Source: Maricaulis maris (lineage in GTDB: Bacteria; Pseudomonadota; Alphaproteobacteria; Caulobacterales; Maricaulaceae). From it: a DNA stretch of 64,000 nucleotides. The first letter of the stretch is position 1. Each line of letters opens with the position of its first letter. Positions 7,902 to 18,507 of this stretch are shown here, piece after piece. The stretch lies in the NCBI RefSeq assembly GCF_003634045.1, contig NZ_RBIM01000004.1, positions 394,381 through 458,380 on the forward strand, in the 5' to 3' direction. The notes beneath the pieces were generated by a model. That model was not told the origin of the DNA. It did no database searches and saw nothing but the letters and a program-made list of their open reading frames with translations. The translations under genes were made by a program, and so were the position numbers.

Positions 7902-7916
7902 GTTCCTGTTTTGATC
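7902..7916 (+). promoter_or_regulatory. Possible LexA (SOS) box upstream of comM
   Basis: GTTC-N7-GATC differs by one base from the alphaproteobacterial LexA site GTTC-N7-GTTC. It lies about 150 bases before comM, which I recall as an SOS-linked gene in Caulobacter. Weak evidence only. Confidence 0.25.
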
Positions 7917-8066
7917 TGGTTGTGAACGAGCCTGTGGAAAACCCAATGATGCCGGACGGTTACCGGATCGGGTTGCGCTGCGAGACAGGTGGGTTGCATC
8001 TGGTGGCGGGGCGCGACACAGGCCGATGTCTGTGAATCAAATCCCCGGTATGTCGGGAGATTCGTC

Positions 8067-9596
8067 ATGGCGGCTCGAACCGCGTCAGTGGCCTTCCACG
8101 GCGCCGAAGCCCGTCTTGTGGATGTACAGGTTCAGGTTGCGGGCGGGTCCCAGCCGATCTTTTCCATCGTCGGGCTGGCCGACAAGGCGGTCGCCGAAAG
8201 CCGGGAAAGGGTCCGGGCAGCCTTCTCGGCGCTGGGTCTGTCGCTGCCGTCGAAACGGCTGATCGTCAATCTCGCCCCGGCCGACCAGCCCAAGGAAGGC
8301 GCGCATTTCGATCTGCCGATCGCGATCGGCGTGCTGGCCGAGCTGGATGTCCTGCCCAAGGATGTGGCCGAGGACTATCTGGCCTTTGGTGAGCTGGGCG
8401 CCGACGCGCGCATCCGGCCAGCGCCGGGTGCCCTGCCCGCTGCCGTGGCGGCGCATGCGGCCGGCCGGGCTCTGATCTGCCCCGAAGCCTGTGGTCCGGA
8501 AGCCGCCTGGGCCGGTGGTGACCTGGCCATTCTGGCGCCGACGACGCTGATCCAGCTGATCAATCATTTCAAGGGCAGCCAGGTGATTGACCGCCCGGCG
8601 CCCGGCGAGTTGATCGAGGCTGGTCCCGATGTCGACCTGCGTCAGGTCAAGGGACAGGAAGGGGCCAAGCGGGCGCTGGAAATCGCCGCGGCGGGCAATC
8701 ACAACCTGCTGATGGTTGGCCCGCCGGGGTCAGGCAAATCGATGCTGGCCGAGCGCCTGCCCGGCCTGTTGCCGCCACTGACCGCGCCGGAACTGCTCGA
8801 CGTGTCCATGATCCACTCGGTGGCCGGCCTGCTCGAGCGCGGCCGGCTGACGCGAAACCGGCCTTTCCGTTCACCGCACCATTCGGCCTCGATGGCCGCT
8901 ATGGTGGGCGGCGGCAGCCGTGCCCGGCCAGGTGAGGCCTCATTGGCGCATCGCGGGGTCTTGTTCCTGGATGAACTGCCTGAATTCCACCCACAAGTGC
9001 TTGATAGTCTTCGTCAGCCCCTGGAAACCGGATCCATCACCGTGGCGCGGGCCAATGCCCATATCGCCTATCCGGCCCGCTTCCAGCTGGTTGCGGCGAT
9101 GAATCCCTGCCGCTGCGGCGGTGGCGGCGCTGACGGCGCCAGCTGTCGCCGCGGCGCGCGCTGCGCCATCGATTATCAGGCCCGCATATCCGGTCCGATG
9201 ATCGACCGGATCGACCTGCAGATCCAGGTGCCGCCCGTCACGCCTGCTGATCTCGCCCTGCCGCCACCGGTCGAAGGCACCGCCGAGGCCGCCGCCCGGG
9301 TGGCGCGGGCGCGGGAGGCACAGGCCGGGCGCGGCTGTCTGAATGCACAATTGCCGACCGACCTGCTCGATCATGTCGCTGCGCCGGATCGGGCTGGCGA
9401 GGCGCTGCTGAACGAGGCCGCCATCCAGCACGCGCTCACCGCCCGCTCCTATCACCGCGTCTTGCGGGTGGCGCGAACCATTGCCGATCTGGAGGGCCAG
9501 GACGCGGTGCGCCGTCTCCACATTGCCGAAGCCCTGTCCTGCCGCCGTGGCCTGCAACGCGCCGGTCCGACGGCCAACCCGGCCGTGCGTGCCTGA
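8067..9596 (+). CDS. comM: YifB/ComM-family AAA+ ATPase (Mg chelatase-like)
   Basis: ComM is a hexameric helicase that promotes branch migration during natural transformation; the family is widespread even in species not known to be competent. The 509-aa protein has an N-terminal Lon-S5-like domain (about 1-165), Walker A GPPGSGKS (from about 218), Walker B FLDELPEF, the Cys motif NPCRCGG, and a C-terminal chelatase-like domain (RSYHRVLRVARTIADL). I chose ATG 8067, preceded by GGGAGA, because homologues begin near residue MAART; an in-frame ATG 78 bases upstream has no support. Confidence 0.93.
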   Translation: MAARTASVAFHGAEARLVDVQVQVAGGSQPIFSIVGLADKAVAESRERVRAAFSALGLSLPSKRLIVNLAPADQPKEGAHFDLPIAIGVLAELDVLPKDVAEDYLAFGELGADARIRPAPGALPAAVAAHAAGRALICPEACGPEAAWAGGDLAILAPTTLIQLINHFKGSQVIDRPAPGELIEAGPDVDLRQVKGQEGAKRALEIAAAGNHNLLMVGPPGSGKSMLAERLPGLLPPLTAPELLDVSMIHSVAGLLERGRLTRNRPFRSPHHSASMAAMVGGGSRARPGEASLAHRGVLFLDELPEFHPQVLDSLRQPLETGSITVARANAHIAYPARFQLVAAMNPCRCGGGGADGASCRRGARCAIDYQARISGPMIDRIDLQIQVPPVTPADLALPPPVEGTAEAAARVARAREAQAGRGCLNAQLPTDLLDHVAAPDRAGEALLNEAAIQHALTARSYHRVLRVARTIADLEGQDAVRRLHIAEALSCRRGLQRAGPTANPAVRA

Positions 9597-9734
9597 GATT
9601 TGGCGGGCACCTTGACTGCGGGAAGCGCGGAGCCAGCCCGGCCTGCCGCAAACTCGTCAATCCAGGCGGGGCATAACGACGCTTCATTAACCCAAATCAT
9701 CTATCAATCAGGCAGTTCGATCCGAAGGATGCAG

Positions 9735-11717
9735 ATGGCCGACGAGCCGGAAGATCGCCTGACAGCCAGTTCATCGCGGCCTGATATCGCGGCGAATGGT
9801 GGGACTGCGTCTGCCTCCGGCCGGTCCGGCGCACCGAAACCAGGCGACGGGTCCGGTATTGCAGTCGATGCTGCGGCTGATACCGCAAGCCCGTTTGACA
9901 CCCTGCCCGGCGCGATCGACACCCTGCTTCTGACGGCCCTCGACGCGGCCGGCGAACTCATCCTCGTGCGCGGAAATGGCGGCCGGGTGATGTATGTGAA
10001 TGCGGCTTTCCTGCGGGCCTTTGGCGGCGCGCGCGAGGACTGGGTCGGACGCTGGTTCTCGGTTGCCCCGCCGGTCTCGGCCCAGGATTCCCGGCGCTAT
10101 GAAATGCTGATGCGGACGCGCAAGGGCGCGATCTGGATCGAGTGGGATGAGCGCCTCCTGCCGGACGGTGCCGGCGTCATTTCGGTGGGTCGCGACGTCA
10201 CCAGCCGCCGTGCTGCGCACGATGACCTGCAAGCGTCGCAGCGCGCCAAATCCCTTTTCTTTGCTGCGGTAACCCATGAATTGCGCACACCGCTGGCCGG
10301 TGCACTCGGCGTGTCACGCCTGCTCGAAGCGACGCCGCTCAAGCCCGACCAGGCGGATTATGTCCGCTCGATCGCGGCGTCCGCCGATCATGCCCTGTCG
10401 ATGGTCGACGATATTCTTGACCTGTCACGCTTGGAGGCCGGACGGCTGGAATTGCGTCCGGAGACGGTCGATGTCGCTGACCTCGTCCGCGAGACGGTGG
10501 AACTCGCCGCGCCGCGCGCCCAGGAAAAAGGCCTCGAAATCGGCGTCGTTCATGCCGCCGGCGCACCGTCACGGATCACCGGCGATGCCGCCCGGCTCAA
10601 GCAAATCCTCTACAACCTGCTCGGCAATGCCGTGAAATTCACGCAAGCCGGCGGCGTCCGGCTCGACATTGCCAATGCACCCGACAGTGAAGGTCGCGAC
10701 CGGCTCGCCCTGTCGGTCAGCGATACCGGGCCGGGTATTTCCGAAGCCGACCAGGAAAGCCTGTTCGAGCATTTCGAGCGCGGTGCTGCCGAGCGTAATG
10801 GCGCCGAAAGCGGGGCCGGGCTTGGTCTGGCCATGGTCCGCCGTCTCGCTGACGCCATGAACAGCGCCATGGGCGTTGAGAGCCGGCTCGGTGAGGGTGC
10901 CAAATTCTGGCTGATCTTCGATCTGCCCGTGCTGGCCACGCGCACCGACCGGCCGCTGTCGGGCCGTCATGTTTTTGTCGCCAGCGCCAATGACACGCTG
11001 CGCGAAAGCCTGTGCGACCAGCTTGAAGCCCTCGGCGCCGAGGCCACGGCGATCATGTCCGCGGCGGATCTGGCCAAGGCGGAAGGTCGCGAGCTCTTGT
11101 GTGACGCGGCCTGGGCGGATGACGCCGGCAGCGCCCGGGTCTGGCAGCTGGTGACGCCGGTAGAAAAAGCACAGCGCACCGACCTGGTCGCCGAGAGTGA
11201 CGCCAACTGGTTCGTCAAACCGGTCCGGGCTGCGACCCTTGTGGCGCAACTGACATCCGGGCAGGCGGTCGACGGGTCAACAGTCGTCCCGCAGGGCCAG
11301 CTGGCGCCGGGCGCCCGTTTCCAGCCGGACCTGTCGGGCCTGCACCTGCTGGTCGCCGAGGACGATCCGGTCAACGCCCTGATTGCGCGCAAATGCCTGG
11401 AAGGCCTCGGCGTGCGGGTCACACCGGTCGCGCGCGGTGACGCGGCGCTGGAAAGCCTGACTTCACAGGCATTTGATGCTGCCCTTCTGGATCAACGCAT
11501 GCCCGGCCTGGACGGGCCGGATGTGGCCCGCGCCGCCCGCGAGGCTGGCTTTCGTCTGCCGCTGATTGCCCTGACCGCCAATGATAGCGAGGCCGATCGC
11601 AAGCTCTGCCTGGGCGCCGGCATGGATGAATTCCTCACCAAGCCGCTCGACGCCGACCAGCTCGCCGACATCCTCACCCGCTTGTGCCGCCCCGGAAACC
11701 GCGCCAGCATGGGGTGA
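9735..11717 (+). CDS. Hybrid sensor histidine kinase: PAS, HisKA, HATPase, pseudo-receiver, receiver
   Basis: The 660-aa cytoplasmic kinase has a disordered N terminus, a PAS domain (about 60-165, VMYVNAAFLRAF), HisKA with phospho-acceptor His 181 in THELRTPLAG, and an HATPase (N box YNLLGNAVKF; G boxes DTGPGIS and GAGLGL). A degenerate receiver (about 410-510) keeps FVKP but lacks the acidic pocket and the phospho-Asp. A canonical receiver (about 540-650) has AEDD, LLDQRMPG, ALTAND and TKPL. Two receivers with the first non-functional resembles Caulobacter ShkA. GAAGG six bases before ATG 9735 decides the start; an ATG six bases earlier is also possible. No transmembrane segment is evident. 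Orthology is inferred. Confidence 0.85.
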   Translation: MADEPEDRLTASSSRPDIAANGGTASASGRSGAPKPGDGSGIAVDAAADTASPFDTLPGAIDTLLLTALDAAGELILVRGNGGRVMYVNAAFLRAFGGAREDWVGRWFSVAPPVSAQDSRRYEMLMRTRKGAIWIEWDERLLPDGAGVISVGRDVTSRRAAHDDLQASQRAKSLFFAAVTHELRTPLAGALGVSRLLEATPLKPDQADYVRSIAASADHALSMVDDILDLSRLEAGRLELRPETVDVADLVRETVELAAPRAQEKGLEIGVVHAAGAPSRITGDAARLKQILYNLLGNAVKFTQAGGVRLDIANAPDSEGRDRLALSVSDTGPGISEADQESLFEHFERGAAERNGAESGAGLGLAMVRRLADAMNSAMGVESRLGEGAKFWLIFDLPVLATRTDRPLSGRHVFVASANDTLRESLCDQLEALGAEATAIMSAADLAKAEGRELLCDAAWADDAGSARVWQLVTPVEKAQRTDLVAESDANWFVKPVRAATLVAQLTSGQAVDGSTVVPQGQLAPGARFQPDLSGLHLLVAEDDPVNALIARKCLEGLGVRVTPVARGDAALESLTSQAFDAALLDQRMPGLDGPDVARAAREAGFRLPLIALTANDSEADRKLCLGAGMDEFLTKPLDADQLADILTRLCRPGNRASMG

Positions 11718-11745
11718 CAACGTCCCCTGCCGGAGTGGTAAGCCC

Positions 11746-13365
11746 ATGTCTGACTTGCGAGAAACTGCCGGCGTCGCGGGGCAGCGCACCTTCATGCAAA
11801 CCCTGGTCGTCTATGCGACACCGGTCATGATCTCGATGCTGATCCTGGGCTTTGCGTCCGGGCTTCCGCTCTACATGGTTTTCCAGAAGCTGTCCTACTG
11901 GCTCCGCGATGCCGGAATTGACCGTTCGACCATTGGTTTTTTCTACTTTGTCACGCTGGCCTACACACTCAAATGGCTGTGGGCCCCGGTCGTTGATCGG
12001 GTCAAAATTCCGTTCCTGTCCAAGCGTCTCGGCACCCGCCGGGCCTGGATGGTCACGGCCATTGCCGGAACGGTTATTGCGCTTGGATTCGTGGCGACGA
12101 CAGACCCGACAGGTGCCTCCTACCGCCGCGATGACACCGGTGTGCGCATCGCCCAGATCGAAGCGGGCGAATACCAGGTCCTTCTGGACTCACTGGCAAC
12201 GGCCGAGGCGGACCCGGACCGAGATGCCGGTGCCGTCATCGGCCATGTGATCCATCCCGTCGAGCCGGTTGTGGACGAAACCGGCGCCCAGGTCGTGGAG
12301 CTACCGGAAGATGAATACCGGCGCTTGTTGTCTCTGGTGCGAGAAGACGAGCACTTCGAGGCCCTCTCCGTGTTCCGGACTCTCGCGACCCTGCTTCCTA
12401 TCGCGATCGCGGCTTTGTTGCTGGCATATTCCGGCGCGACCCTGGATGTCGCGATTGACGCTTGGCGGATCGAGTCGGCGTCGAATGACATGCAAGCGAA
12501 CATGGCGGCGGCATACTCCTTTGGCTACCGCATCGCCTACATGACGTCCGGACTGGGTCTGGCGATATCAGAATGGTCCAACTGGCATGTTTCGTTTCTT
12601 GTCATGGCCGCCGCGATGGCCATCTCGGCCGGCCTCGTCTTCTTCATGAAGGAACCGAAGGCCGGCGTCGGACGCCGCGCCCTTGAAGGCAGTTTCGGGG
12701 TGAAGGTCGTCAATGCCGTGTGGCAGCCCTTCAAGGACTTCTTCGCCCGCCTCGGCTGGTGGATCATCCCGGTGGTCGCGTTGATTTCACTCTATCGGAT
12801 CAGCGATTTCACCATGGGTGTGATGGCCTCGCCCCTGTATTCGGACCTTGAATTCGACCGCGCTGTTGTTGGTGGCATACAGGCAGGGCCCGGCCTCGCG
12901 GCGACGATGTTCGGGCTCTTTGTGGGCGGTGTGACGGCCTTGCGGATCGGCATGATGCGGGCCTTGGTGATCGGGCTGGTCATCACACTTGTGACAAATG
13001 GTGCCTATGCCTGGCTGGCCGCCACGGCGCAGCCGGACGAAAGCTGGAAATTGCTGATCGCGATCGTCGGTGACAATCTGGCCGGCGGTTTCGTTACAAC
13101 CGTCTTCATCGCCTATTTGTCGAGCCTGGTTGATCCGGCTAGCGCCGCCACCCAATACGCGTGGGTGAGCTCCTTCTACGCCCTGTTCGCGAAGTTCCTG
13201 TCCGGTTTCTCCGGCGTTTTGGCGGATGCCGTCGGCTGGGTCGTCTTCTTTGTACTCACGGCGGCCTGGACCATTCCGGCGGCCATTCTTCTTGCCGTCG
13301 TCATCCGGTTTGGACCGGCCGCTGCCAAAGGCGAACACAAATTCGCGGAACGACAGACCGAATAG
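11746..13365 (+). CDS. AmpG-like MFS permease
   Basis: The 539-aa integral membrane protein has about 12 helices and the AmpG-type start (LGFASGLPLYMVFQKLSYWLRDAGI). AmpG carries anhydro-muropeptides into the cytoplasm for cell-wall recycling; other members of this branch have unknown substrates. A charged insert of about 90 residues (about 120-210) lies before LLPIAIAALLLAYSGATLDVAIDAW, making it longer than E. coli AmpG (about 490). GGAG lies 10 bases before ATG 11746. Confidence 0.8.
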   Translation: MSDLRETAGVAGQRTFMQTLVVYATPVMISMLILGFASGLPLYMVFQKLSYWLRDAGIDRSTIGFFYFVTLAYTLKWLWAPVVDRVKIPFLSKRLGTRRAWMVTAIAGTVIALGFVATTDPTGASYRRDDTGVRIAQIEAGEYQVLLDSLATAEADPDRDAGAVIGHVIHPVEPVVDETGAQVVELPEDEYRRLLSLVREDEHFEALSVFRTLATLLPIAIAALLLAYSGATLDVAIDAWRIESASNDMQANMAAAYSFGYRIAYMTSGLGLAISEWSNWHVSFLVMAAAMAISAGLVFFMKEPKAGVGRRALEGSFGVKVVNAVWQPFKDFFARLGWWIIPVVALISLYRISDFTMGVMASPLYSDLEFDRAVVGGIQAGPGLAATMFGLFVGGVTALRIGMMRALVIGLVITLVTNGAYAWLAATAQPDESWKLLIAIVGDNLAGGFVTTVFIAYLSSLVDPASAATQYAWVSSFYALFAKFLSGFSGVLADAVGWVVFFVLTAAWTIPAAILLAVVIRFGPAAAKGEHKFAERQTE

Positions 13366-13374
13366 AGCTGACGC

Positions 13375-15660
13375 CTACTCCGCCAGCCCGCTTTCCACAT
13401 CATGCTTGTCCGGATCATAGGCCGCGAGCGCTGCCAGCGTGGTGATCTCTGACACCGAGGCGCCGAGCCGGGCGATCTGGACCGGTTTTTCGACGCCGAC
13501 CAGCATAGGCCCGATTACCGTGGCACCGCCGGCCATGCGCAAGAGCTTGGTGGCGATCGAGGCGGAATGGATGGCCGGCATGACCAGCACATTGGCTGGG
13601 CCTTTCAGGCGCGAGAACGGGTAGAGGAAACGGTGTGACGGGTCGAGCGCCACATCGACATTCATCTCGCCCTCGTATTCGAAATCCACCCCGCGTTCGT
13701 CGAGGATCTGGACGGCCCGACTCAGCTTGTCGGAGCGGTCTCCCGACGGATTGCCGAAGGTCGAATAGGACAGGAAGGCAACGCGGGGCGTGAAGCCAAA
13801 ACCCTTGGCGGCCGCGGCGGTCTCCATGGCGATGTCGGCGAGCGCCTCCTCGTCGGGGAATTCGGCGATATTGGTGTCGGCGATGAAGAGGGTGCGGTTT
13901 TTCACCAGCGCGATCGACATGCCCATCACGCGCTGGCCCTCGGCCGGGTCGAGCACTTGTGAGATATCGGCCAGCGCGGCGCCATAAGCGCGCGTCGTGC
14001 CGGTCACCATGCCGTCGGCATCGCCCAGCTTGACCATGCAGGCGGAGAAGACATTGCGGTCATTATTGACCATGCGCTGCACGTCGCGCTTGAGATAACC
14101 CTTGCGCTGCAGGCGGCTGTAGAGGAAGTCGGAATAATCCGCATTGCGATCCGACAGCCGCGCATTGACGATCTCGATACAATCTTCCGGCACGCCGACA
14201 AGGCGCATATTGGCCCGCGTGATCTCCTCGCGGCCGACCAGGATGGCCTTGCCCAATTCCTGGTTCTGGAAGGCATAGGCGGCGCGGATCACGGACGGTT
14301 CCTCGCCTTCCGCAAACACGATGCGGCGGCCATGTCCCATCACCGCACCCTGGATGCGCTGCAAGAGGGCGGCGGTCGGGTCGAGGCGGCGGGCCAGCGA
14401 GGCGCGATAGGCGGCCATGTCCGGGATCGGTTTGCGGGCGACGCCGGTATCCATGGCCGCTTGGGCGACATAGGGCGGGACATAGGAAATCAGCCGCGGA
14501 TCGAAGGGCGAGGGGATGATGTAATTACGGCCAAAGGTCGGGCGGGCGCCGTGATAGGCGGCGGCGACCTCGTCCGGCACATCTTCCTTGGCCAGGGCGG
14601 CCAGCGCCTGGGCGGCGGCGATCTTCATCTCTTCATTGATGGTGCGGGCGCGCACATCGAGGGCGCCGCGGAAGATATACGGGAAGCCGAGAACATTATT
14701 GACCTGGTTGGGATAGTCCGACCGGCCGGTGGCGACGATGGCGTCCTCGCGCACGGCGCGGGCGTCTTCCGGCGTGATCTCCGGATCCGGATTGGCCATG
14801 GCGAAGATGATCGGGTCCTTGGCCATGGTCTTGACCATGTCCTGGGTCAGCGCGCCGGCGACCGACAGGCCGAGGAAACAATCCGCGCCCTCGACCGCTT
14901 CGGCCAGCGAGCGCTTGTCGGTTTCGATGGCGTGGGCGGTTTTCCACTGGTTGAGATTGTCGCGCTCGGTGTGAATGATGCCCTTGCTGTCGCACAGGAT
15001 CGCATTGTCCGGCTGCACGCCCATCGCTTTGAGCAGTTCGAGGACGGCGATCCCGGCCGCGCCGGCGCCATTGACCACCACGGTGAGGTCTTCCATGCGG
15101 CGATTGGTCAGTTCGCAGGCATTGATGATGCCGGCGGCCGAGATGATGGCGGTGCCGTGCTGATCGTCATGGAAGACCGGCACGTCGAGCAATTCGCGCA
15201 GGCGCTGTTCGACGATGAAGCTTTCCGGCGCCTTGATGTCTTCCAGATTGATGCCGCCGAACGTATTGCCGATCCGTTTGACGCATTCGATGAATTGCTC
15301 GGCGTCTTCTTCCTCGACCTCGATGTCGATGGCGTCGATATCGGCGAAGCGCTTGAACAGCACCGCCTTGCCTTCCATCACCGGCTTGGACGCCATGGCG
15401 CCCAGATTGCCGAGGCCGAGAATGGCCGTGCCATTCGAGATCACGGCGACCATATTGCCCTTGGAGGTATAGTCGTAGACCTTGTCGGGATCGGCGGCGA
15501 TCGCCTTGACCGGCACGGCGACGCCCGGGCTGTAGGCCAGTGACAGGTCGCGCTGGGTCGCCATCGGCTTGGTCGGGGACATGGCCAGCTTGCCGGGAAC
15601 GGGATCCTTGTGGAAGGCGAGGGCTTCCTCGTCCTCGACGTGGCTGGTTCTGTCGTTCAT
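13375..15660 (-). CDS. maeB: NADP-dependent malic enzyme with phosphotransacetylase-like domain
   Basis: The 761-aa protein is the MaeB form. A malic enzyme half (about 1-430; SPGVAVPVKAI, FHDDQHGTAI, NGAGAAGIAVLELL) oxidatively decarboxylates malate to pyruvate with NADP. A C-terminal phosphate-acetyltransferase-like half (about 435-755; VFAEGEEPSVIRAA, RLKGPANVLVMPA) is thought to be regulatory, responding to acetyl-CoA. The ATG at 15660 (MNDRTS) is preceded by AAGGA. It is transcribed away from mutS and ends just after, and convergent with, the AmpG-like gene. Confidence 0.95.
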   Translation of the reverse strand: MNDRTSHVEDEEALAFHKDPVPGKLAMSPTKPMATQRDLSLAYSPGVAVPVKAIAADPDKVYDYTSKGNMVAVISNGTAILGLGNLGAMASKPVMEGKAVLFKRFADIDAIDIEVEEEDAEQFIECVKRIGNTFGGINLEDIKAPESFIVEQRLRELLDVPVFHDDQHGTAIISAAGIINACELTNRRMEDLTVVVNGAGAAGIAVLELLKAMGVQPDNAILCDSKGIIHTERDNLNQWKTAHAIETDKRSLAEAVEGADCFLGLSVAGALTQDMVKTMAKDPIIFAMANPDPEITPEDARAVREDAIVATGRSDYPNQVNNVLGFPYIFRGALDVRARTINEEMKIAAAQALAALAKEDVPDEVAAAYHGARPTFGRNYIIPSPFDPRLISYVPPYVAQAAMDTGVARKPIPDMAAYRASLARRLDPTAALLQRIQGAVMGHGRRIVFAEGEEPSVIRAAYAFQNQELGKAILVGREEITRANMRLVGVPEDCIEIVNARLSDRNADYSDFLYSRLQRKGYLKRDVQRMVNNDRNVFSACMVKLGDADGMVTGTTRAYGAALADISQVLDPAEGQRVMGMSIALVKNRTLFIADTNIAEFPDEEALADIAMETAAAAKGFGFTPRVAFLSYSTFGNPSGDRSDKLSRAVQILDERGVDFEYEGEMNVDVALDPSHRFLYPFSRLKGPANVLVMPAIHSASIATKLLRMAGGATVIGPMLVGVEKPVQIARLGASVSEITTLAALAAYDPDKHDVESGLAE

Positions 15661-15778
15661 CACCGATGTCCTTGTAACTTCCAAACTCCGGGTAAATTTT
15701 TGAAGTCCCGGGCCTTACAGCGCTCTAGCCGCTTCACCCCCTTGCACGCAAGGCGAAACCTCGCCACCGTCTGCGCCG

Positions 15779-18472
15779 ATGAACGCCCTGTCGACCCTCC
15801 CCGTGCCGCGCGATCGCACCTTCCCCTCTGCTGAGGGCGCGACGCCGATGATGCAGCAGTTCCTGGCCCTACGGGCGCAGGCGCCAGCGGATGCGCTGTT
15901 ATTCTACCGCATGGGCGATTTCTACGAGCTCTTTTTCGACGACGCGGTGCGGGCGTCGGCGGCTCTTGACATCGCCCTGACAAAACGCGGCGAACACCAG
16001 GGCGAACCGATTGCCATGTGCGGGGTTCCGGCCGCCACCGCCGAGGCCTATCTGGCCCGGCTGATCAAGGCCGGCTTCAAGGTCGCGGTCGGCGAGCAGA
16101 TGGAAGACCCCAAGGCGGCCAAGGCGCGCGGCGGATCGAAAGCCGTGGTCGAGCGCGCCATCACACGCGTTGTGACACCGGGCACGCTGACCGAGGACAG
16201 CCTGCTCGATCCGCGCGTCTCGAACCGGATCGCCGCCCTGGCGCAGCTGGCGACGGGCGAGGCGGCCCTCGCCTGGGCCGATGTCTCGACCGGTGATTTC
16301 CGGGTCTCGCCAGTCCATGCCGACCATCTCGCCGCCGAGATCGCCGCGATGAGTCCGGCCGAGCTGCTGGTCGAAGAGCGCGCTTTTGCGGAAGCGGCCC
16401 TGCTGGCACCGCGCTCGACGCTGACGCCGTTGCCGCGGCCCAAGTTCGACCCGGCCTCGGCCGAGCGTCAGCTCAAGGACCAGTTCAAGGTCCAGGAGTT
16501 GACCGCTTTCGGTGATTTCTCGAAGGCCGAATGCGCGGCGCTGGGGGCCTTGCTGGACTATCTCGCCCTGTCACAGGCTGGGGCGCCGGCCAAGCTGGCC
16601 CCGCCGCGCCAGATCCGGGCCGGAGCAAGCCTCGCCATTGATCCGGCCACCCGCGCCAGTCTTGAGATCGAGCGCACCTTGTCAGGATCACGTCAGGGAT
16701 CCCTGCTCGACGCGATCGACCGCACCGTGACGGCCCCCGGCGCCCGCCGTCTGGCGGAACGCCTGGCCCGGCCGCTGACCGATGTGGCGATGATCGAAGC
16801 ACGCCTGGATGCGATTGCCTGGTTCGAACGGGGGCGGGCCGAACGCCGTGACCTGCGTGAGAGTCTGTGTCAGGCCGGCGATGCCGAGCGGGCCCTGTCG
16901 CGCCTGTTGCTGGGACGCGGGGGGCCGCGGGACCTCAAATCTCTGGCAGCGGCCCTGCAGGAAGGCGAAATCATTGCCTCGCGCCTGCTCGACAAGACAC
17001 TCGATACGCCGCCGGCCCTGATCGCTGAGGGGCTAACGGCGCTGGTCATGAATGACAAGCCGGACCTCGCCGCCCTGATCGCTGACTTGGAACGCGCGAT
17101 TGTCGACGAGCCGCCGCTTCTGGCTCGTGACGGCGGTTTTGTCGCTGAGGGCTGGCGGGCAGAACTCGATGAGTTGCGGCAGCTGCGCGATGCCTCGCGC
17201 CGGGTCGTGGCCGGCCTGCAGCAGACCTATGCCGAGGCGGTCGGGGTCAGCGCCCTCAAGGTCAAGCACAACAATGTGCTGGGCTATTTCGTCGAAGTGA
17301 CCGCCAAGCATGGCGACGCCCTGATGGGCGATGAGCGCTTCATCCATCGCCAGACCATGGCCAATGCGGTGCGTTTTTCGACCACGGAGCTGGCCGAGCT
17401 GGAAGCCAAGATCGCGTCGGCCGGCGACCGGGCACTGGCGATGGAGATCGAGACTTTCGCGGCCCTGCGCGACCGCGTCGAGGCTCAGGCCGAGCTGATC
17501 CGGGCCGCCGCCCGGGCCTTGGCCGAATTCGACGTCTCGGCCGGCCTCGCGGAATGGGCCGAGGACTCAGAGGCCAGCCGGCCGGTGATGTCCGACGACA
17601 GCGTGTTTCACATCGAGGGCGGACGCCATCCGGTGGTCGAGCGGGCCTTGGCAAAGGCCGGCGATGGCCGTTTCACGCCGAATGATTGCCATCTCGACGG
17701 GGCCGGTGGCGAGGCGGCGCGGCTGACCTTCGTGACCGGCCCCAACATGGCCGGTAAATCCACCTTTTTGCGCCAGAACGCGCTGATCCTGATGCTGGCC
17801 CAGGCCGGCTGTTATGTGCCGGCGCGGGCGGCACGGATCGGCATTGCCGACCGGCTCTATTCGCGGGTCGGGGCGGCGGACGACCTAGCGCGTGGGCGCT
17901 CGACCTTCATGGCCGAGATGATCGAGACTGCCGCTATTCTCAATCAGGCGACGCCGCGCAGTTTTGTCATTCTCGATGAGATTGGCCGCGGTACCGCGAC
18001 CTTTGACGGTCTCTCTATCGCTTGGGCGGCAGCCGAGCATCTTCATGCCGTCAATGGCTGCCGCGCCTTGTTCGCGACGCATTATCATGAGCTGACGCGG
18101 CTGGCTGATGATCTCGACGCGGCCGGCAATGTCTCGCTCAAGGCACGCGAATGGAAGGGGGAGCTGGTCTTCCTGCACGAAGTTGGCAGTGGCGCGGCGG
18201 ACCGCTCCTACGGGATCGAGGTCGCCCGCCGCGCCGGCCTGCCGCGCATGGCCGTCAAGCGCGCGCAAGCCATCCTGGAGCGGCTTGAGGCGGATGGCAC
18301 ACCGGCGGCCGCCCTGACCGATCTGCCGCTTTTTGCGCTCGCCGAACCGGAGCCGGAACCCTTCATCTCCGAGGTCGAGATACGCTTGGCACAGATTGAT
18401 CCGGATGCGCTCAGTCCGCGCGAAGCCCTGGAAGTCCTTTACGCCCTCAAGGCGATGACGAAGAAAACGTGA
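15779..18472 (+). CDS. mutS: DNA mismatch repair ATPase MutS
   Basis: MutS recognises mismatches and small loops and recruits MutL. In this 897-aa protein the mismatch-reading wedge appears as [13 protein letters not shown] (about 42-54). Connector, lever and clamp regions follow, then the ABC-type ATPase with Walker [11 protein letters not shown] (about 656-665), Walker [17 protein letters not shown] and the H-loop ATHYHEL. A C-terminal helix-rich tail is present. mutS next to glnD is a conserved order in Caulobacterales-type genomes. Confidence 0.97.
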   Translation: MNALSTLPVPRDRTFPSAEGATPMMQQFLALRAQAPADALLFYRMGDFYELFFDDAVRASAALDIALTKRGEHQGEPIAMCGVPAATAEAYLARLIKAGFKVAVGEQMEDPKAAKARGGSKAVVERAITRVVTPGTLTEDSLLDPRVSNRIAALAQLATGEAALAWADVSTGDFRVSPVHADHLAAEIAAMSPAELLVEERAFAEAALLAPRSTLTPLPRPKFDPASAERQLKDQFKVQELTAFGDFSKAECAALGALLDYLALSQAGAPAKLAPPRQIRAGASLAIDPATRASLEIERTLSGSRQGSLLDAIDRTVTAPGARRLAERLARPLTDVAMIEARLDAIAWFERGRAERRDLRESLCQAGDAERALSRLLLGRGGPRDLKSLAAALQEGEIIASRLLDKTLDTPPALIAEGLTALVMNDKPDLAALIADLERAIVDEPPLLARDGGFVAEGWRAELDELRQLRDASRRVVAGLQQTYAEAVGVSALKVKHNNVLGYFVEVTAKHGDALMGDERFIHRQTMANAVRFSTTELAELEAKIASAGDRALAMEIETFAALRDRVEAQAELIRAAARALAEFDVSAGLAEWAEDSEASRPVMSDDSVFHIEGGRHPVVERALAKAGDGRFTPNDCHLDGAGGEAARLTFVTGPNMAGKSTFLRQNALILMLAQAGCYVPARAARIGIADRLYSRVGAADDLARGRSTFMAEMIETAAILNQATPRSFVILDEIGRGTATFDGLSIAWAAAEHLHAVNGCRALFATHYHELTRLADDLDAAGNVSLKAREWKGELVFLHEVGSGAADRSYGIEVARRAGLPRMAVKRAQAILERLEADGTPAAALTDLPLFALAEPEPEPFISEVEIRLAQIDPDALSPREALEVLYALKAMTKKT

Positions 18473-18507
18473 CGTCCCGTCCCGCGGTAAACTAGATTGG
18501 TCCCACG

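Noticed and set aside
10935..11270. Reading the first receiver of the hybrid kinase as an active phospho-acceptor
   Set aside because: The acidic pocket and the DxxMP-type aspartate are missing; only the FVKP lysine motif remains.
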